This document shows positions 7,137-13,966 of a stretch of 64,000 nucleotides of DNA, in pieces (within the stretch, counting starts at the first letter, position 1; every line of letters begins with the position of its first letter). This DNA is from DASPWW01 sp963756745 (GTDB lineage: Bacteria > Actinomycetota > Thermoleophilia > Solirubrobacterales > 70-9): the NCBI GenBank assembly GCA_963756745.1, contig CAVWOU010000010.1:124001-188000 (forward strand), in the 5' to 3' direction. Under the pieces are notes generated by a model. That model worked only from the letters and a program-made list of their open reading frames with translations. It did not search any database and had not been told where the DNA came from. A program made the position numbers and the translations under genes.

Positions 7137-8945
7137 TCAGCCGGCGTAGAGCTCCTCGATCTGGGGCTCGTACTTCTTGGCCACGACGGCGCGCTTGACC
7201 TTCATCGTCGGGGTCAGCTCGCCGCCCTCCTGCGAGAAGTCCTGCGGGAGGATCTTGAACTTCTTCACCTGCTCCACGCGCGCATAGCGCTGGTTGACCT
7301 GGTCGACGTGCTCCTGGATCAGCTTCCGGAGCCGCTCGTCGTCCGGCCACGCCGACGGATCCTTCGCGACCCCGTCCTCGGCCGCCAGCTTCTGGACCTC
7401 TTCGGGATCGAGCGTGACCAGCGCGACGAGGTAGGGCCGCCGGTCGCCGATCACGACGCACTGCGAGACCCACTGGCTCTGCTTGATCTCGCCCTCGAGG
7501 TTGGCCGGAGTGATGTTCTTGCCGCCGGCCGTGATGATGATGTCCTTCTTTCGGCCGGTGATCTTGATGTAGCCGTCCGCGTCGATCTCGCCGACGTCGC
7601 CCGTGTGGAGCCACCCGTCGACGAGCGTCTCCTTCGTCGCCTCCTCGTTCTTGTAGTAGCCCTGGAAAACGTTCGGGCCCCGGACGAGGATCTCGCCGTC
7701 GTCGGCGATCTTGATCTCTGTGCCCTTGAACGGCTTGCCGATCGTCCCGAACTTGAAGTCGTCCGGGCGCGCGATCGTCGCCGCGGTCGAGGTCTCGGTC
7801 ATCCCCCAGCCCTCGAGCACCAGGACCCCGGCCGCGTCGAAGAACCGCAGGATCTCGGGGTTGATCGGCGCCGCGCCGCTGACCGCCTCGACGATCTGAC
7901 CGCCGAACAGGTTGCGGATGTTGGCGAGCACGAGCCGATCCGCGAGCGCGTACTGGGCCTTGAGCAGGGGCCCGGGCTGGCGGCCCTGGCGCTCGATCTC
8001 GCGCACCTTCTTGCCGACCCCGATCGCCCACCAGAAGATCCGCTTCTGGATCCCGCCGGCCTTCTCCGCCTTGCCGGTGGCGGCCGTGTAGATCTTCTCG
8101 AAGATCCGCGGCACCGACGGGAAGTAGTGGGGCTTCACCTCGGCGAGGTTGGGGAGGATCTTCAGCGGGTCGCGCTCCCAGTAGGCGATCGCCCCGCCGA
8201 CGTCGAAGCTGAGCAGCTGGATCAGCAGCGCGAAGGAGTGCGCGAGGGGCAGGTAGAGGTAGGTGGTCCGGCCCTGCACCAGCACGCTCTCGTCCTCGGC
8301 CATGTCGCACATCGAGCGGTAGTTGCCGTGCGAGATCACGCATCCCTTCGGCGGGCCCGTGGTCCCCGATGTGTAGATGAAGGTGCAGATGTCGTCGGGG
8401 GTCACGGAGCGCCATCGCTCTTCCCACTCGGACTCCGGGCGAGAGACCCCGCGCTCCGAGAGCTCGTCCATCGAGATCGCGTCTTCGCTCGACCCCGTCA
8501 TCCGGATGACGTGCTCGAGCTTCGGCACCGAGTCCCGGATCTTGCGGATCTTGTCGAGCTGATCTTCGTCCTCGACGACGACCGCCTTGGCGTCGGAGTT
8601 CTCGAGTACGTACTGGGACTCCTCCGGGGAGTTCGTCTGGTAGATCGGCACGACGGTGGCGCCGGCTGTCAGCGCTGCGAAGTCGAAGTAGGTCCACTCC
8701 GGGCGGGTGTTCGCGAGGATCGCCACCTTGTCGCCCTTCTGGATCCCGAGATCCATCAGCCCCAGTGAGAGCCGCCGCACGATCTCGCCGACCTCGGTGA
8801 ACGTCTTCGACGTCCAGTCGCCCGACGGGCCCTTGAAACGGACCGCGGGATCGGGCCCGAAGCGCTCGACGGCCCGCGGCAGGAGCTCGGCGATCGTCGT
8901 GCTGCGGGTCGCCGGCTCGCGCGGGGTGACCGTGGCTGTCTCCAT
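7137..8945 (-). CDS. Long-chain acyl-CoA synthetase (AMP-binding, FadD15/FAA1-like)
   Basis: Activates fatty acids with ATP and CoA through an acyl-adenylate. The P-loop-like AMP motif YTSGTTGPPKG is at about residues 191-201, followed by GWGMTET and the HTGDVGEID / GRKKDIIITAGGKN hinge region. At 602 residues it matches the eukaryotic-type long-chain synthetases found in actinobacteria. The ATG at 8945 is preceded by a strong GA-rich Shine-Dalgarno run (GAGGAGGAGAG), unlike the many leaderless genes nearby. It is flanked on both sides by CAAG-loop hairpins. The product would feed acyl-CoA to the dehydrogenases and hydratases elsewhere in the window. Confidence 0.92.
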   Translation of the reverse strand: METATVTPREPATRSTTIAELLPRAVERFGPDPAVRFKGPSGDWTSKTFTEVGEIVRRLSLGLMDLGIQKGDKVAILANTRPEWTYFDFAALTAGATVVPIYQTNSPEESQYVLENSDAKAVVVEDEDQLDKIRKIRDSVPKLEHVIRMTGSSEDAISMDELSERGVSRPESEWEERWRSVTPDDICTFIYTSGTTGPPKGCVISHGNYRSMCDMAEDESVLVQGRTTYLYLPLAHSFALLIQLLSFDVGGAIAYWERDPLKILPNLAEVKPHYFPSVPRIFEKIYTAATGKAEKAGGIQKRIFWWAIGVGKKVREIERQGRQPGPLLKAQYALADRLVLANIRNLFGGQIVEAVSGAAPINPEILRFFDAAGVLVLEGWGMTETSTAATIARPDDFKFGTIGKPFKGTEIKIADDGEILVRGPNVFQGYYKNEEATKETLVDGWLHTGDVGEIDADGYIKITGRKKDIIITAGGKNITPANLEGEIKQSQWVSQCVVIGDRRPYLVALVTLDPEEVQKLAAEDGVAKDPSAWPDDERLRKLIQEHVDQVNQRYARVEQVKKFKILPQDFSQEGGELTPTMKVKRAVVAKKYEPQIEELYAG

Positions 8946-9025
8946 CTCTCTCCTCCTCTGCCCTCGCCCGGATGATCCCCTCACCCGGCGGTCAAGGCGC
9001 TCTCCTGGAGGCAGTCTATGTAAAA

Positions 9026-9051
9026 CGCCGAGTTCGCAAGCGAACTCGGCG
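9026..9051. terminator. 26-nt perfect hairpin, CAAG loop (copy 2)
   Basis: An 11-bp stem (CGCCGAGTTCG and its complement) around a CAAG loop, about 50 nt past the stop of the minus-strand HTH gene. It is followed by GTGGTCG, as is the copy at 7088-7113. It could terminate the HTH transcript. Confidence 0.6.
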
Positions 9052-9101
9052 GTGGTCGGCAACCGGGCGCCCCCGGCCGCCGTGGGCCGGGTCGCTCGGG
9101 C

Positions 9102-9281
9102 CTAAGCGGTCGCCTGCTGCTTTCCCTGCCGCTGTACGTGCCGGAGCGAGGATGCGAACAGCGTCTTGTCGATCCTGCCGTTGAAGATCGGCACCCCCAT
9201 CTCCATGCACTTGGCGATCACCTCCCGCCGCTTCATGTTGACCTCGTCGGCGAGCTCGGTGGGCGTCAAGTGATTCGCCAC
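9102..9281 (-). CDS. Small helix-turn-helix protein (MerR/excisionase-like)
   Basis: A 59-residue protein. LTPTELADEVNMKRREVIAK reads as helix-turn-helix, and the wing-like segment GVPIFNGRIDKTLF resembles BldC/Xis-type small DNA-binding proteins of the MerR superfamily. IF-2 N-terminal-like helices are an alternative. The GTG at 9281 is chosen because a Shine-Dalgarno run (GAGGAGAAGG) precedes it; the longer open frame would begin upstream of the transcription start. Its promoter is the best consensus promoter in the window, with TTGACA and TATACA. That suggests a steadily expressed small regulator. No target is visible. Confidence 0.6.
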   Translation of the reverse strand: MANHLTPTELADEVNMKRREVIAKCMEMGVPIFNGRIDKTLFASSLRHVQRQGKQQATA

Positions 9282-9316
9282 GTAATCCTTCTCCTCTCTC
9301 GGATCCTCCCTACAGA

Positions 9317-9344
9317 TGTATACCGACTCGGCCTGACGTGTCAA
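9317..9344 (-). promoter_or_regulatory. Consensus sigma-A promoter of the small HTH gene
   Basis: On the minus strand, TTGACA (9344-9339), 16 nt, then TATACA (9322-9317). A 5' leader of about 28 nt carries a Shine-Dalgarno sequence before the GTG at 9281. Confidence 0.75.
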
Positions 9345-9394
9345 CCGGTTTCCTCGCTATTTCCGCACCCCCGAGCCCTCGCCCAGGCCCGGAC

Positions 9395-9400
9395 TAGGAT
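9395..9400 (+). promoter_or_regulatory. -10 box of the 79-residue hypothetical gene
   Basis: TAGGAT, 6 nt before the GTG at 9407. This spacing favours that start over the GTG at 9401 and the ATG at 9404. Confidence 0.45.
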
Positions 9401-9406
9401 GTGATG

Positions 9407-9643
9407 GTGAGCGAGCGAAGCGCGTTCCTGGAGTCGCTGACGGACACCGAGCTCTACTCGATGGGCGCGTTCTTCTGCGACGAGCACCCCGACCTTGTCG
9501 ACGAGGTCGTCGAGCGCAGCGCGGCGATCGAGAGCCAGGGGCTCGCGGAGTACGCGAGCGCCAACGAGATCTCGGTGGAGGAGGGATTCGGGACGCTCCT
9601 CACCGGGCTCGCCGTGCGCTACTACAAGGCCGTCGCGGGGTAG
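9407..9643 (+). CDS. Conserved-looking small acidic protein, function unknown
   Basis: I do not recognise this 78-residue protein. It is acidic and predicted helical, with no signal peptide or membrane segment. The middle reads AFFCDEHPDLVDEVVERS and the end VRYYKAVAG. Three consecutive possible starts (9401, 9404, 9407) are in frame; the TAGGAT box favours the last. It lies 9 nt before the DsbA-like gene and is probably cotranscribed with it. Codon use is typical of the window, so it is likely a real gene. Confidence 0.6.
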   Translation: MSERSAFLESLTDTELYSMGAFFCDEHPDLVDEVVERSAAIESQGLAEYASANEISVEEGFGTLLTGLAVRYYKAVAG

Positions 9644-9652
9644 GTCCCCCGA

Positions 9653-10342
9653 ATGCCGCGCAGATGGGTGCCGCTGCTGGCGCTGGGGTTGATCGGCGCC
9701 GCGATCCTGGCCGCGATCGTCTCGATCTCGGTGGGGGAGAAGGGCCCGGCGCCGCCGGTCGAGGGAGCGCAGGCCGCGCAGCGCCTCTACGGCGGGCTCG
9801 AGCAGCAAGGCGACTCGCTCGGGTCGCCCGACGCCCCGGTGACGATCTCGATCTTCAACGACCTCCAGTGCCCGGAGTGCGGGGCCTACCAGCTCGAGAT
9901 CGTGCCAGAGCTGATCGAGGAGCTGGTGCGGCCGGGAGACGCGCGGCTCGAGTTGCGGCACTTCTCGATCGGGCCGCGCCGCACCACGGCCGCGGCGGTG
10001 GCGGCGACCGCCGCCGGCGAGCAGGGCGCACAGTGGCAGTTCGCCCACCTAGTGTTCCTCAACGTCGACGAGGTCCGCTCCGAGGGCGTCACCGAGCGCT
10101 TTCTCGAGCGGGTAGCCGCCGCCGTGCCGGGGCCGGAGTTCGACGAGGACCAGTGGGTGGAGGACCAGGAGTCGACGGAGGTCGAGGCCAAGGTGACCGC
10201 GGACGCCGACCTCGCCGCGGAGCTGCGCCTTCCCGCGATGCCGGCGGTCGTCGTCGACGGTCCCGGGGGGACCGAGGAGCTCACCGAAGAGCCGCCGCTC
10301 GACGAGATCGAGCGCGCAGTCGAGGAGGTCAGAGGCGGCTAG
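9653..10342 (+). CDS. Membrane-anchored DsbA-like thiol oxidoreductase
   Basis: A 229-residue protein with an N-terminal signal anchor (about residues 6-26) and an extracytoplasmic thioredoxin-fold domain. The active site is C73-P-E-C76 in NDLQCPECGAY, and the cis-proline loop is probably in LPAMPAVVV near residue 200. Actinobacterial DsbA/MdbA-type proteins introduce or reshuffle disulfides in secreted proteins; the family assignment rests on the CxxC and the layout. Secreted proteins with several cysteines, such as those at 15.7 and 17 kb, are possible clients. It ends 13 nt before tRNA-Pro. Confidence 0.82.
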   Translation: MPRRWVPLLALGLIGAAILAAIVSISVGEKGPAPPVEGAQAAQRLYGGLEQQGDSLGSPDAPVTISIFNDLQCPECGAYQLEIVPELIEELVRPGDARLELRHFSIGPRRTTAAAVAATAAGEQGAQWQFAHLVFLNVDEVRSEGVTERFLERVAAAVPGPEFDEDQWVEDQESTEVEAKVTADADLAAELRLPAMPAVVVDGPGGTEELTEEPPLDEIERAVEEVRGG

Positions 10343-10355
10343 ACTGGACCTCCTT

Positions 10356-10429
10356 CGGGGCGTGGCGCAGTCTGGTAGCGCGCACCGTTCGGGTCGGTGA
10401 GGTCCCCGGTTCAAATCCGGGCGCCCCGA
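10356..10429 (+). tRNA. tRNA-Pro (anticodon CGG)
   Basis: A 74-nt cloverleaf. The acceptor stem CGGGGCG pairs with CGCCCCG, and the D arm is GCGC/GCGC. The anticodon stem CACCG/CGGTG encloses the loop TTCGGGT with anticodon CGG. The T arm CCCGG-TTCAAAT-CCGGG is intact and the discriminator is A. CCA is not encoded. A possible -10 box TAGACT lies at 10340-10345. The 3' 22 nt form the left end of a perfect 26-bp repeat marking an integrated island. Confidence 0.95.
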
Positions 10430-10433
10430 TTGC
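10408..10433 (+). other. attL: tRNA-Pro 3' end, left boundary of an integrated island
   Basis: A 26-bp segment running from the T arm of tRNA-Pro to 4 nt beyond the gene. It is repeated without mismatch at 12458-12483. This is the usual footprint of a tyrosine-recombinase element that inserted into a tRNA gene and restored its 3' end. Confidence 0.75.
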
Positions 10434-10622
10434 CACCGGAGGGGGTGCAGCAGGGTGAATGGTGCACATCCTCCCTGCAAATCCCCCCTCTCGGTGAAAG
10501 CGAGCGCTTGGCGCTCGTCAGGCAGCTACGGCGTGCTTCCTCGACGATCCGTGCGTCACACGCGAGAGACGTAGCGGGCCCCCAATCTGAACCCGTGCCG
10601 TGGTACCGCTTTGGTACCGGAT

Positions 10623-10675
10623 GCATCGTCCATTACGTCCAGGTCGTCCACGAACCTGGACGCATAGGACGATGC
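10623..10675. repeat. Two-step interrupted palindrome in the island
   Basis: Outer arms GCATCGTCC (10623-10631) and GGACGATGC (10667-10675); inner arms CGTCCAGGT (10636-10644) and ACCTGGACG (10654-10662). Both arm pairs are perfect and are separated by 4-nt gaps on both sides, with a 9-nt centre. It could be a protein-binding site of a lost recombinase, or a terminator. Confidence 0.6.
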
Positions 10676-10708
10676 GGACGCCTACGGACACATCGACACC
10701 CGAATCAG

Positions 10709-10759
10709 CTCGGCAGGTGGCCGAAAGGTCCCTGGTTCAAATCCAGTCGCCCCGACTTA
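10709..10759 (+). other. Internal degenerate att site (tandem-integration scar)
   Basis: 10734-10759 matches the 26-bp tRNA-derived att repeat at 21 of 26 positions. The preceding 25 nt (10709-10733) match those before the right att site (12433-12457) at 22 of 25. The same arm plus att arrangement occurring twice implies two related elements integrated one after another. Confidence 0.6.
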
Positions 10760-10799
10760 GAGATGTGGCCTCTCGTGCATGGCTTTGGAGGAGGGGCAC

Positions 10800-12203
10800 C
10801 TACGGCCGGTCTGGCGGGTGCCCTCGTCTTCTCAGCTCGCGAGTCGCGTGGGCGAGGCGGATCTGGAGCTCCGTCTCCGGCCGACGCGCGAGCGGGTCCT
10901 CTTCGATTGACGCGCCTTCCTTTCTCACGGCCGCGCGCTCCGCGGCGTCCTCTATCAGCGCGTACCGATCCGTTGCTGGTCGCGGCGTCGTACGTGTGAG
11001 AAGTTCTCCGAGATCATTGGCCTGCGACACCCGCGTTCCCATGTGGCGGGGGTGCCCGGCGCGTCTGAGACGCGCAAACAGCCCTTGATGCCGCTTTGGC
11101 TCGTTGAGGGCTTCTGGGCAGAAGCGCAGGAGAATCGTCTTGCTGATCGACGTGTGATCGAAGAGCGTCTTTGACACTGACCCTGGCTCCACCCAGGGCG
11201 AGACGATCAGCGCCGGTATCCGCACGCCGTAGCGTCCGAACGTGTCGGGGTCGTCGTCGGGCGCCGCAGGCGGCGCGACGTGATCGTAGAAGCCGCCGTG
11301 CTCGTCGTAGAAGATGACGAGGAGCGTCCTTTCCCATTGGGGGCTTGTTGCAAGCGCGTGGTAGACGGCGAGCACAAGCTCCTGGCCGTCCTTGATGTCC
11401 GCGGGCGGGTGGTCGTCGTTGGGCTGAAAGCCGATTGCGTTGAAGTTGCTGAAGTTCGGGTCGATCCATGAAACCGACGGCAGCGCACCATTCGCGGCGT
11501 CTTCGAGAAAGCTGTCCGCTCTTGCGTCGGTCCTGATCTCGACCCTGGTCCTCCAGTTCAAGTTGGTCTTGCTGAAGAACGCGAACCTGTGGAGGTGGCC
11601 CAGCTTGTAGTGCCCATCGGCGAGGCGCAGGGTCCCCGTCTCGAACGCATACCACCGCCACGAGATGTCGTTGGCGTCGAGGTGTCGCACGAACGAGGGT
11701 TGGTTGTAGACGGGCGGGAGGTGGAGCGGCCGGTCATTGCGACTGCCGGCCGCGCGACCGCAAATCGCGTATAGACGGTTGGGCCAGGTCGCCCCGGGAA
11801 CCGAGCTGAACCAGCGATCGCAGATCGCGAACTCGCTCGCCAGGTGATCGTAGACCGGGACATCGGCGGCGTTGTAATAACCAATCACGCGACCGGGATC
11901 CGCATCCTGGACATCGTTGCGCGAGAGCGTCTCGGCGAAGCTCGTGACGAAGCCGTTCATTTTGCCGCCCCCGATCTGGAGGTCGACGGCGCTGCCGGAG
12001 TGATCGGGATCGTCCTCGATCACCGTGCTGTCGAGATGGTGGACTGGATAGGAGCGCCCGTCATGCTCGTTGGCGAACTCCGCCCGCAGACCATCGACAT
12101 CGCCGCGACCACCTTCAAGCGAGAGATACCCCAGCATGTGGTCGAAGGAGCGATTCTCCATCATCAAGACAACGATGTGGTCGACCTTCCCGAGGTTGGC
12201 CAT
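10800..12203 (-). CDS. Phosphoesterase / phospholipase C-like (acid phosphatase family), island cargo
   Basis: A 467-residue protein of the phosphoesterase family that includes phospholipase C and AcpA-type acid phosphatases. Conserved metal-site motifs are MENRSFDHMLGY near residue 15, DHPP and FYDEHGGFYDHV in the middle, and the late FDHTSISKTIL. These enzymes hydrolyse phosphomonoesters or phosphodiesters. Most relatives carry a Tat or Sec signal, but none is visible here, so it may be cytoplasmic. The start MANLGK follows an AGGAGG Shine-Dalgarno site. It is the only gene in the tRNA-Pro island and is visibly less GC-rich than its neighbours, which fits acquisition by transfer. Confidence 0.85.
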   Translation of the reverse strand: MANLGKVDHIVVLMMENRSFDHMLGYLSLEGGRGDVDGLRAEFANEHDGRSYPVHHLDSTVIEDDPDHSGSAVDLQIGGGKMNGFVTSFAETLSRNDVQDADPGRVIGYYNAADVPVYDHLASEFAICDRWFSSVPGATWPNRLYAICGRAAGSRNDRPLHLPPVYNQPSFVRHLDANDISWRWYAFETGTLRLADGHYKLGHLHRFAFFSKTNLNWRTRVEIRTDARADSFLEDAANGALPSVSWIDPNFSNFNAIGFQPNDDHPPADIKDGQELVLAVYHALATSPQWERTLLVIFYDEHGGFYDHVAPPAAPDDDPDTFGRYGVRIPALIVSPWVEPGSVSKTLFDHTSISKTILLRFCPEALNEPKRHQGLFARLRRAGHPRHMGTRVSQANDLGELLTRTTPRPATDRYALIEDAAERAAVRKEGASIEEDPLARRPETELQIRLAHATRELRRRGHPPDRP

Positions 12204-12432
12204 GCTGGCCTCCTCAGTCACCACCGCCTCCTTCGCGGTCGCGTTGGCAGGTGGTCGAGCACGGCTGGATTAGCGACCGGCGCGGCAGTGGAGGCTGGGA
12301 TGGCGAGTACCTGATCGTTTTTGAACGCAGCGTGAGGATGTTTGAGGTCCAGTAGCCGTTGAGGAAACTCGCGGACGTTGTAGCGGATCTTGTCCGGAGG
12401 AGACGAAAGCGGGAGCTTTGATCCTGAAACCG

Positions 12433-12483
12433 CTCGGCTGGGGGCCGAAAGGTCGCTGGTTCAAATCCGGGCGCCCCGATTGC
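12433..12483 (+). other. attR: right boundary of the tRNA-Pro island
   Basis: 12458-12483 repeats the 26 bp of attL exactly. The 25 nt before it resemble the arm of the internal att site. It ends 7 nt from the stop of the methyltransferase, which was presumably the original neighbour of tRNA-Pro. The bases from 12204 to here hold no gene that I can support. Confidence 0.75.
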
Positions 12484-12490
12484 AACGACC

Positions 12491-13267
12491 TCAGGACCGG
12501 CGGCCGGTGAAGCAGAACTGGGTGCAGGTGAAGAAGAACTCGCCCCGCTCGCCGAGGTCGCGCTGCTCGGCGGCCCACTCCTCCGCCTCCTCCTCGCCGA
12601 CGCTTCCGGCGACGTAGTTCGCGATGAAAGGAAACAGGGCCGCTCCGTAGGTCCCGGGATCGAGCTCTGCGCTCGCGAAGGCGTGGGCGGTCATCCCGAC
12701 GTCCTCGAAGCCGACCGACCTCATCTCGGAGGCCAGGGTGGCCGGAAGCGAGGGGTGCGCCAGGTGGCCGTCCCACGCGTCGAGCACGCGGCGCATTCGG
12801 GCCGGATCCTCCGAGCGCCACGACAAGGTCGCCCAGTCCACATCCCAGACCACGAGCCGACCCCCGGGCCGCAGCGCGCGGTGTATCGCGCTCAGCCCCG
12901 CGGCGACTTCGGGCACGTACTCGAGGACCTGCACGCAGATCGCACCGTCGAACCCGGCGTCGTCGACCGGAAGTGCCGTTGCATCCGCTTCCTGGAAGGC
13001 GACGTTCTCGTGCCCTTCGCACCGGCGCGCGGCAAGCTCGAGCATCGGCGGGCTGCTGTCGACCCCCACGACCGAGCCGTCCGTTCCGACCTCGTCGAGC
13101 AGCTCCGCGCAGTAAAAGCCTGGGCCGCAGCCGACGTCGAGGATCCTCTCCCCGGGCTGCGCCCCCAGCGCCTCGCGCACAAGGCCCCGCCGGCGCGCCG
13201 CGTCCTCGATCCGGTACAGGGCCTCGATCTGTCGAGCCTCGTCCTCGTCGAACGCGAGCTGGCTCAT
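12491..13267 (-). CDS. Class I SAM-dependent methyltransferase
   Basis: A 258-residue protein. SAM-binding motif I is DVGCGPGFY (about residues 45-53), the acidic motif II is VGVDSS, and a motif resembling the arsenite or ubiquinone-type methyltransferases follows (LRPGGRLVVWDVDW). The acceptor is unknown. The open frame extends far upstream, but the ATG at 13267 (MSQLAFDED) gives a standard methyltransferase N-terminus and avoids running into sodA. It is divergent from sodA, with a perfect hairpin in the intergenic region. Its 3' end abuts the right end of the island. Confidence 0.82.
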   Translation of the reverse strand: MSQLAFDEDEARQIEALYRIEDAARRRGLVREALGAQPGERILDVGCGPGFYCAELLDEVGTDGSVVGVDSSPPMLELAARRCEGHENVAFQEADATALPVDDAGFDGAICVQVLEYVPEVAAGLSAIHRALRPGGRLVVWDVDWATLSWRSEDPARMRRVLDAWDGHLAHPSLPATLASEMRSVGFEDVGMTAHAFASAELDPGTYGAALFPFIANYVAGSVGEEEAEEWAAEQRDLGERGEFFFTCTQFCFTGRRS

Positions 13268-13315
13268 GCCCGTGAGTAGTATCAGCCAACCGGGTCGAGA
13301 AACGAACCGCCAACC

Positions 13316-13341
13316 CGCGCCAAGAGCTTGCTCTTGGCGCG
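13316..13341. repeat. 26-nt perfect hairpin in the sodA leader (CAAG loop on the minus strand)
   Basis: An 11-bp stem (CGCGCCAAGAG and its complement) around CTTG, which is CAAG on the other strand. It has the same dimensions as the hairpins at 7088 and 9026. It lies between divergent genes, so it is not a simple terminator. It ends 5 nt before the sodA Shine-Dalgarno site and could modulate translation. Confidence 0.6.
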
Positions 13342-13357
13342 ACTGGAAGGAGAGCAC

Positions 13358-13966
13358 ATGGCCTACGAGGTACCACCCCTTCCCTACGACTACGACGCGC
13401 TCGAGCCGCACATCGACGAGCAGACGATGAAGCTCCACCACGACAAGCACCATCAGGCGTACGTCGACAAGGCGAACGCCGCCCTCGAGGGCACGGAGTG
13501 GGCGGACACGGACGTCGAGGACGTGCTGAGGGACCTCTCCAGCCTCCCGGAGGGCATCCGCACCGCGGTGCGCAACAACGCCGGCGGGCACGCCAACCAC
13601 AGTTTCTTCTGGCAGATCATGGGCCCCGACGCGGGAGGCGCCCCAGACGGCGACCTCGCGGCGGCGATCGACGATGCGTTCGGGAGCTTCGACTCGTTCA
13701 AGGACGAGCTGAAGGCCGCCGGCGTGAACCGGTTCGGCAGCGGCTGGTCGTGGCTCGTCCACGACGGCTCGGGGCTCGCCGTGGTCAGCACGGCGAACCA
13801 GGACTCACCGGTCTCCGACGGACAGACGCCGCTGCTCGGAGTCGACGTGTGGGAGCACGCGTATTACCTCAAGTACCAGAACCGCCGCCCCGACTACATC
13901 GACGCGTGGTGGAACGTGGTCAACTGGGACGAGGTCGCGAGCCGGTTCAGCGCTTCGAGCGGCTAG
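13358..13966 (+). CDS. sodA: Superoxide dismutase (Mn/Fe type)
   Basis: A 202-residue enzyme that dismutates superoxide. The metal ligands are His27 (in MKLHHDKHH), the His of GGHANHSFFW, and Asp/His of DVWEHAYY. The C-terminal YIDAWW signature is also present. Length and motifs are standard; Mn versus Fe cannot be decided reliably. The ATG at 13358 is chosen because AAGGAG lies just upstream; an in-frame TTG at 13328 falls inside the hairpin and is unlikely. A TAGTAT box at 13277-13282 may be the promoter, giving a leader of about 70 nt containing the hairpin. Confidence 0.95.
   Translation: MAYEVPPLPYDYDALEPHIDEQTMKLHHDKHHQAYVDKANAALEGTEWADTDVEDVLRDLSSLPEGIRTAVRNNAGGHANHSFFWQIMGPDAGGAPDGDLAAAIDDAFGSFDSFKDELKAAGVNRFGSGWSWLVHDGSGLAVVSTANQDSPVSDGQTPLLGVDVWEHAYYLKYQNRRPDYIDAWWNVVNWDEVASRFSASSG

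Larger units (their letters stand above)
10434..10799. other. Island left part: no gene, degenerate att copy and inverted repeats
   Basis: I see no credible coding sequence in these 366 nt. The stretch holds GGTACC-GCTTT-GGTACC at 10603-10619, a 53-nt interrupted palindrome at 10623-10675 and a degenerate copy of the tRNA 3' end at 10734-10759. Base composition is visibly less GC-rich than the flanking genes. It may be the remnant of a first integrated element whose genes have been lost. Confidence 0.6.

Noticed and set aside
10397..10999. Reading frame across tRNA-Pro and the island left end
   Set aside because: It reads through a tRNA and att repeats and lacks any known fold.
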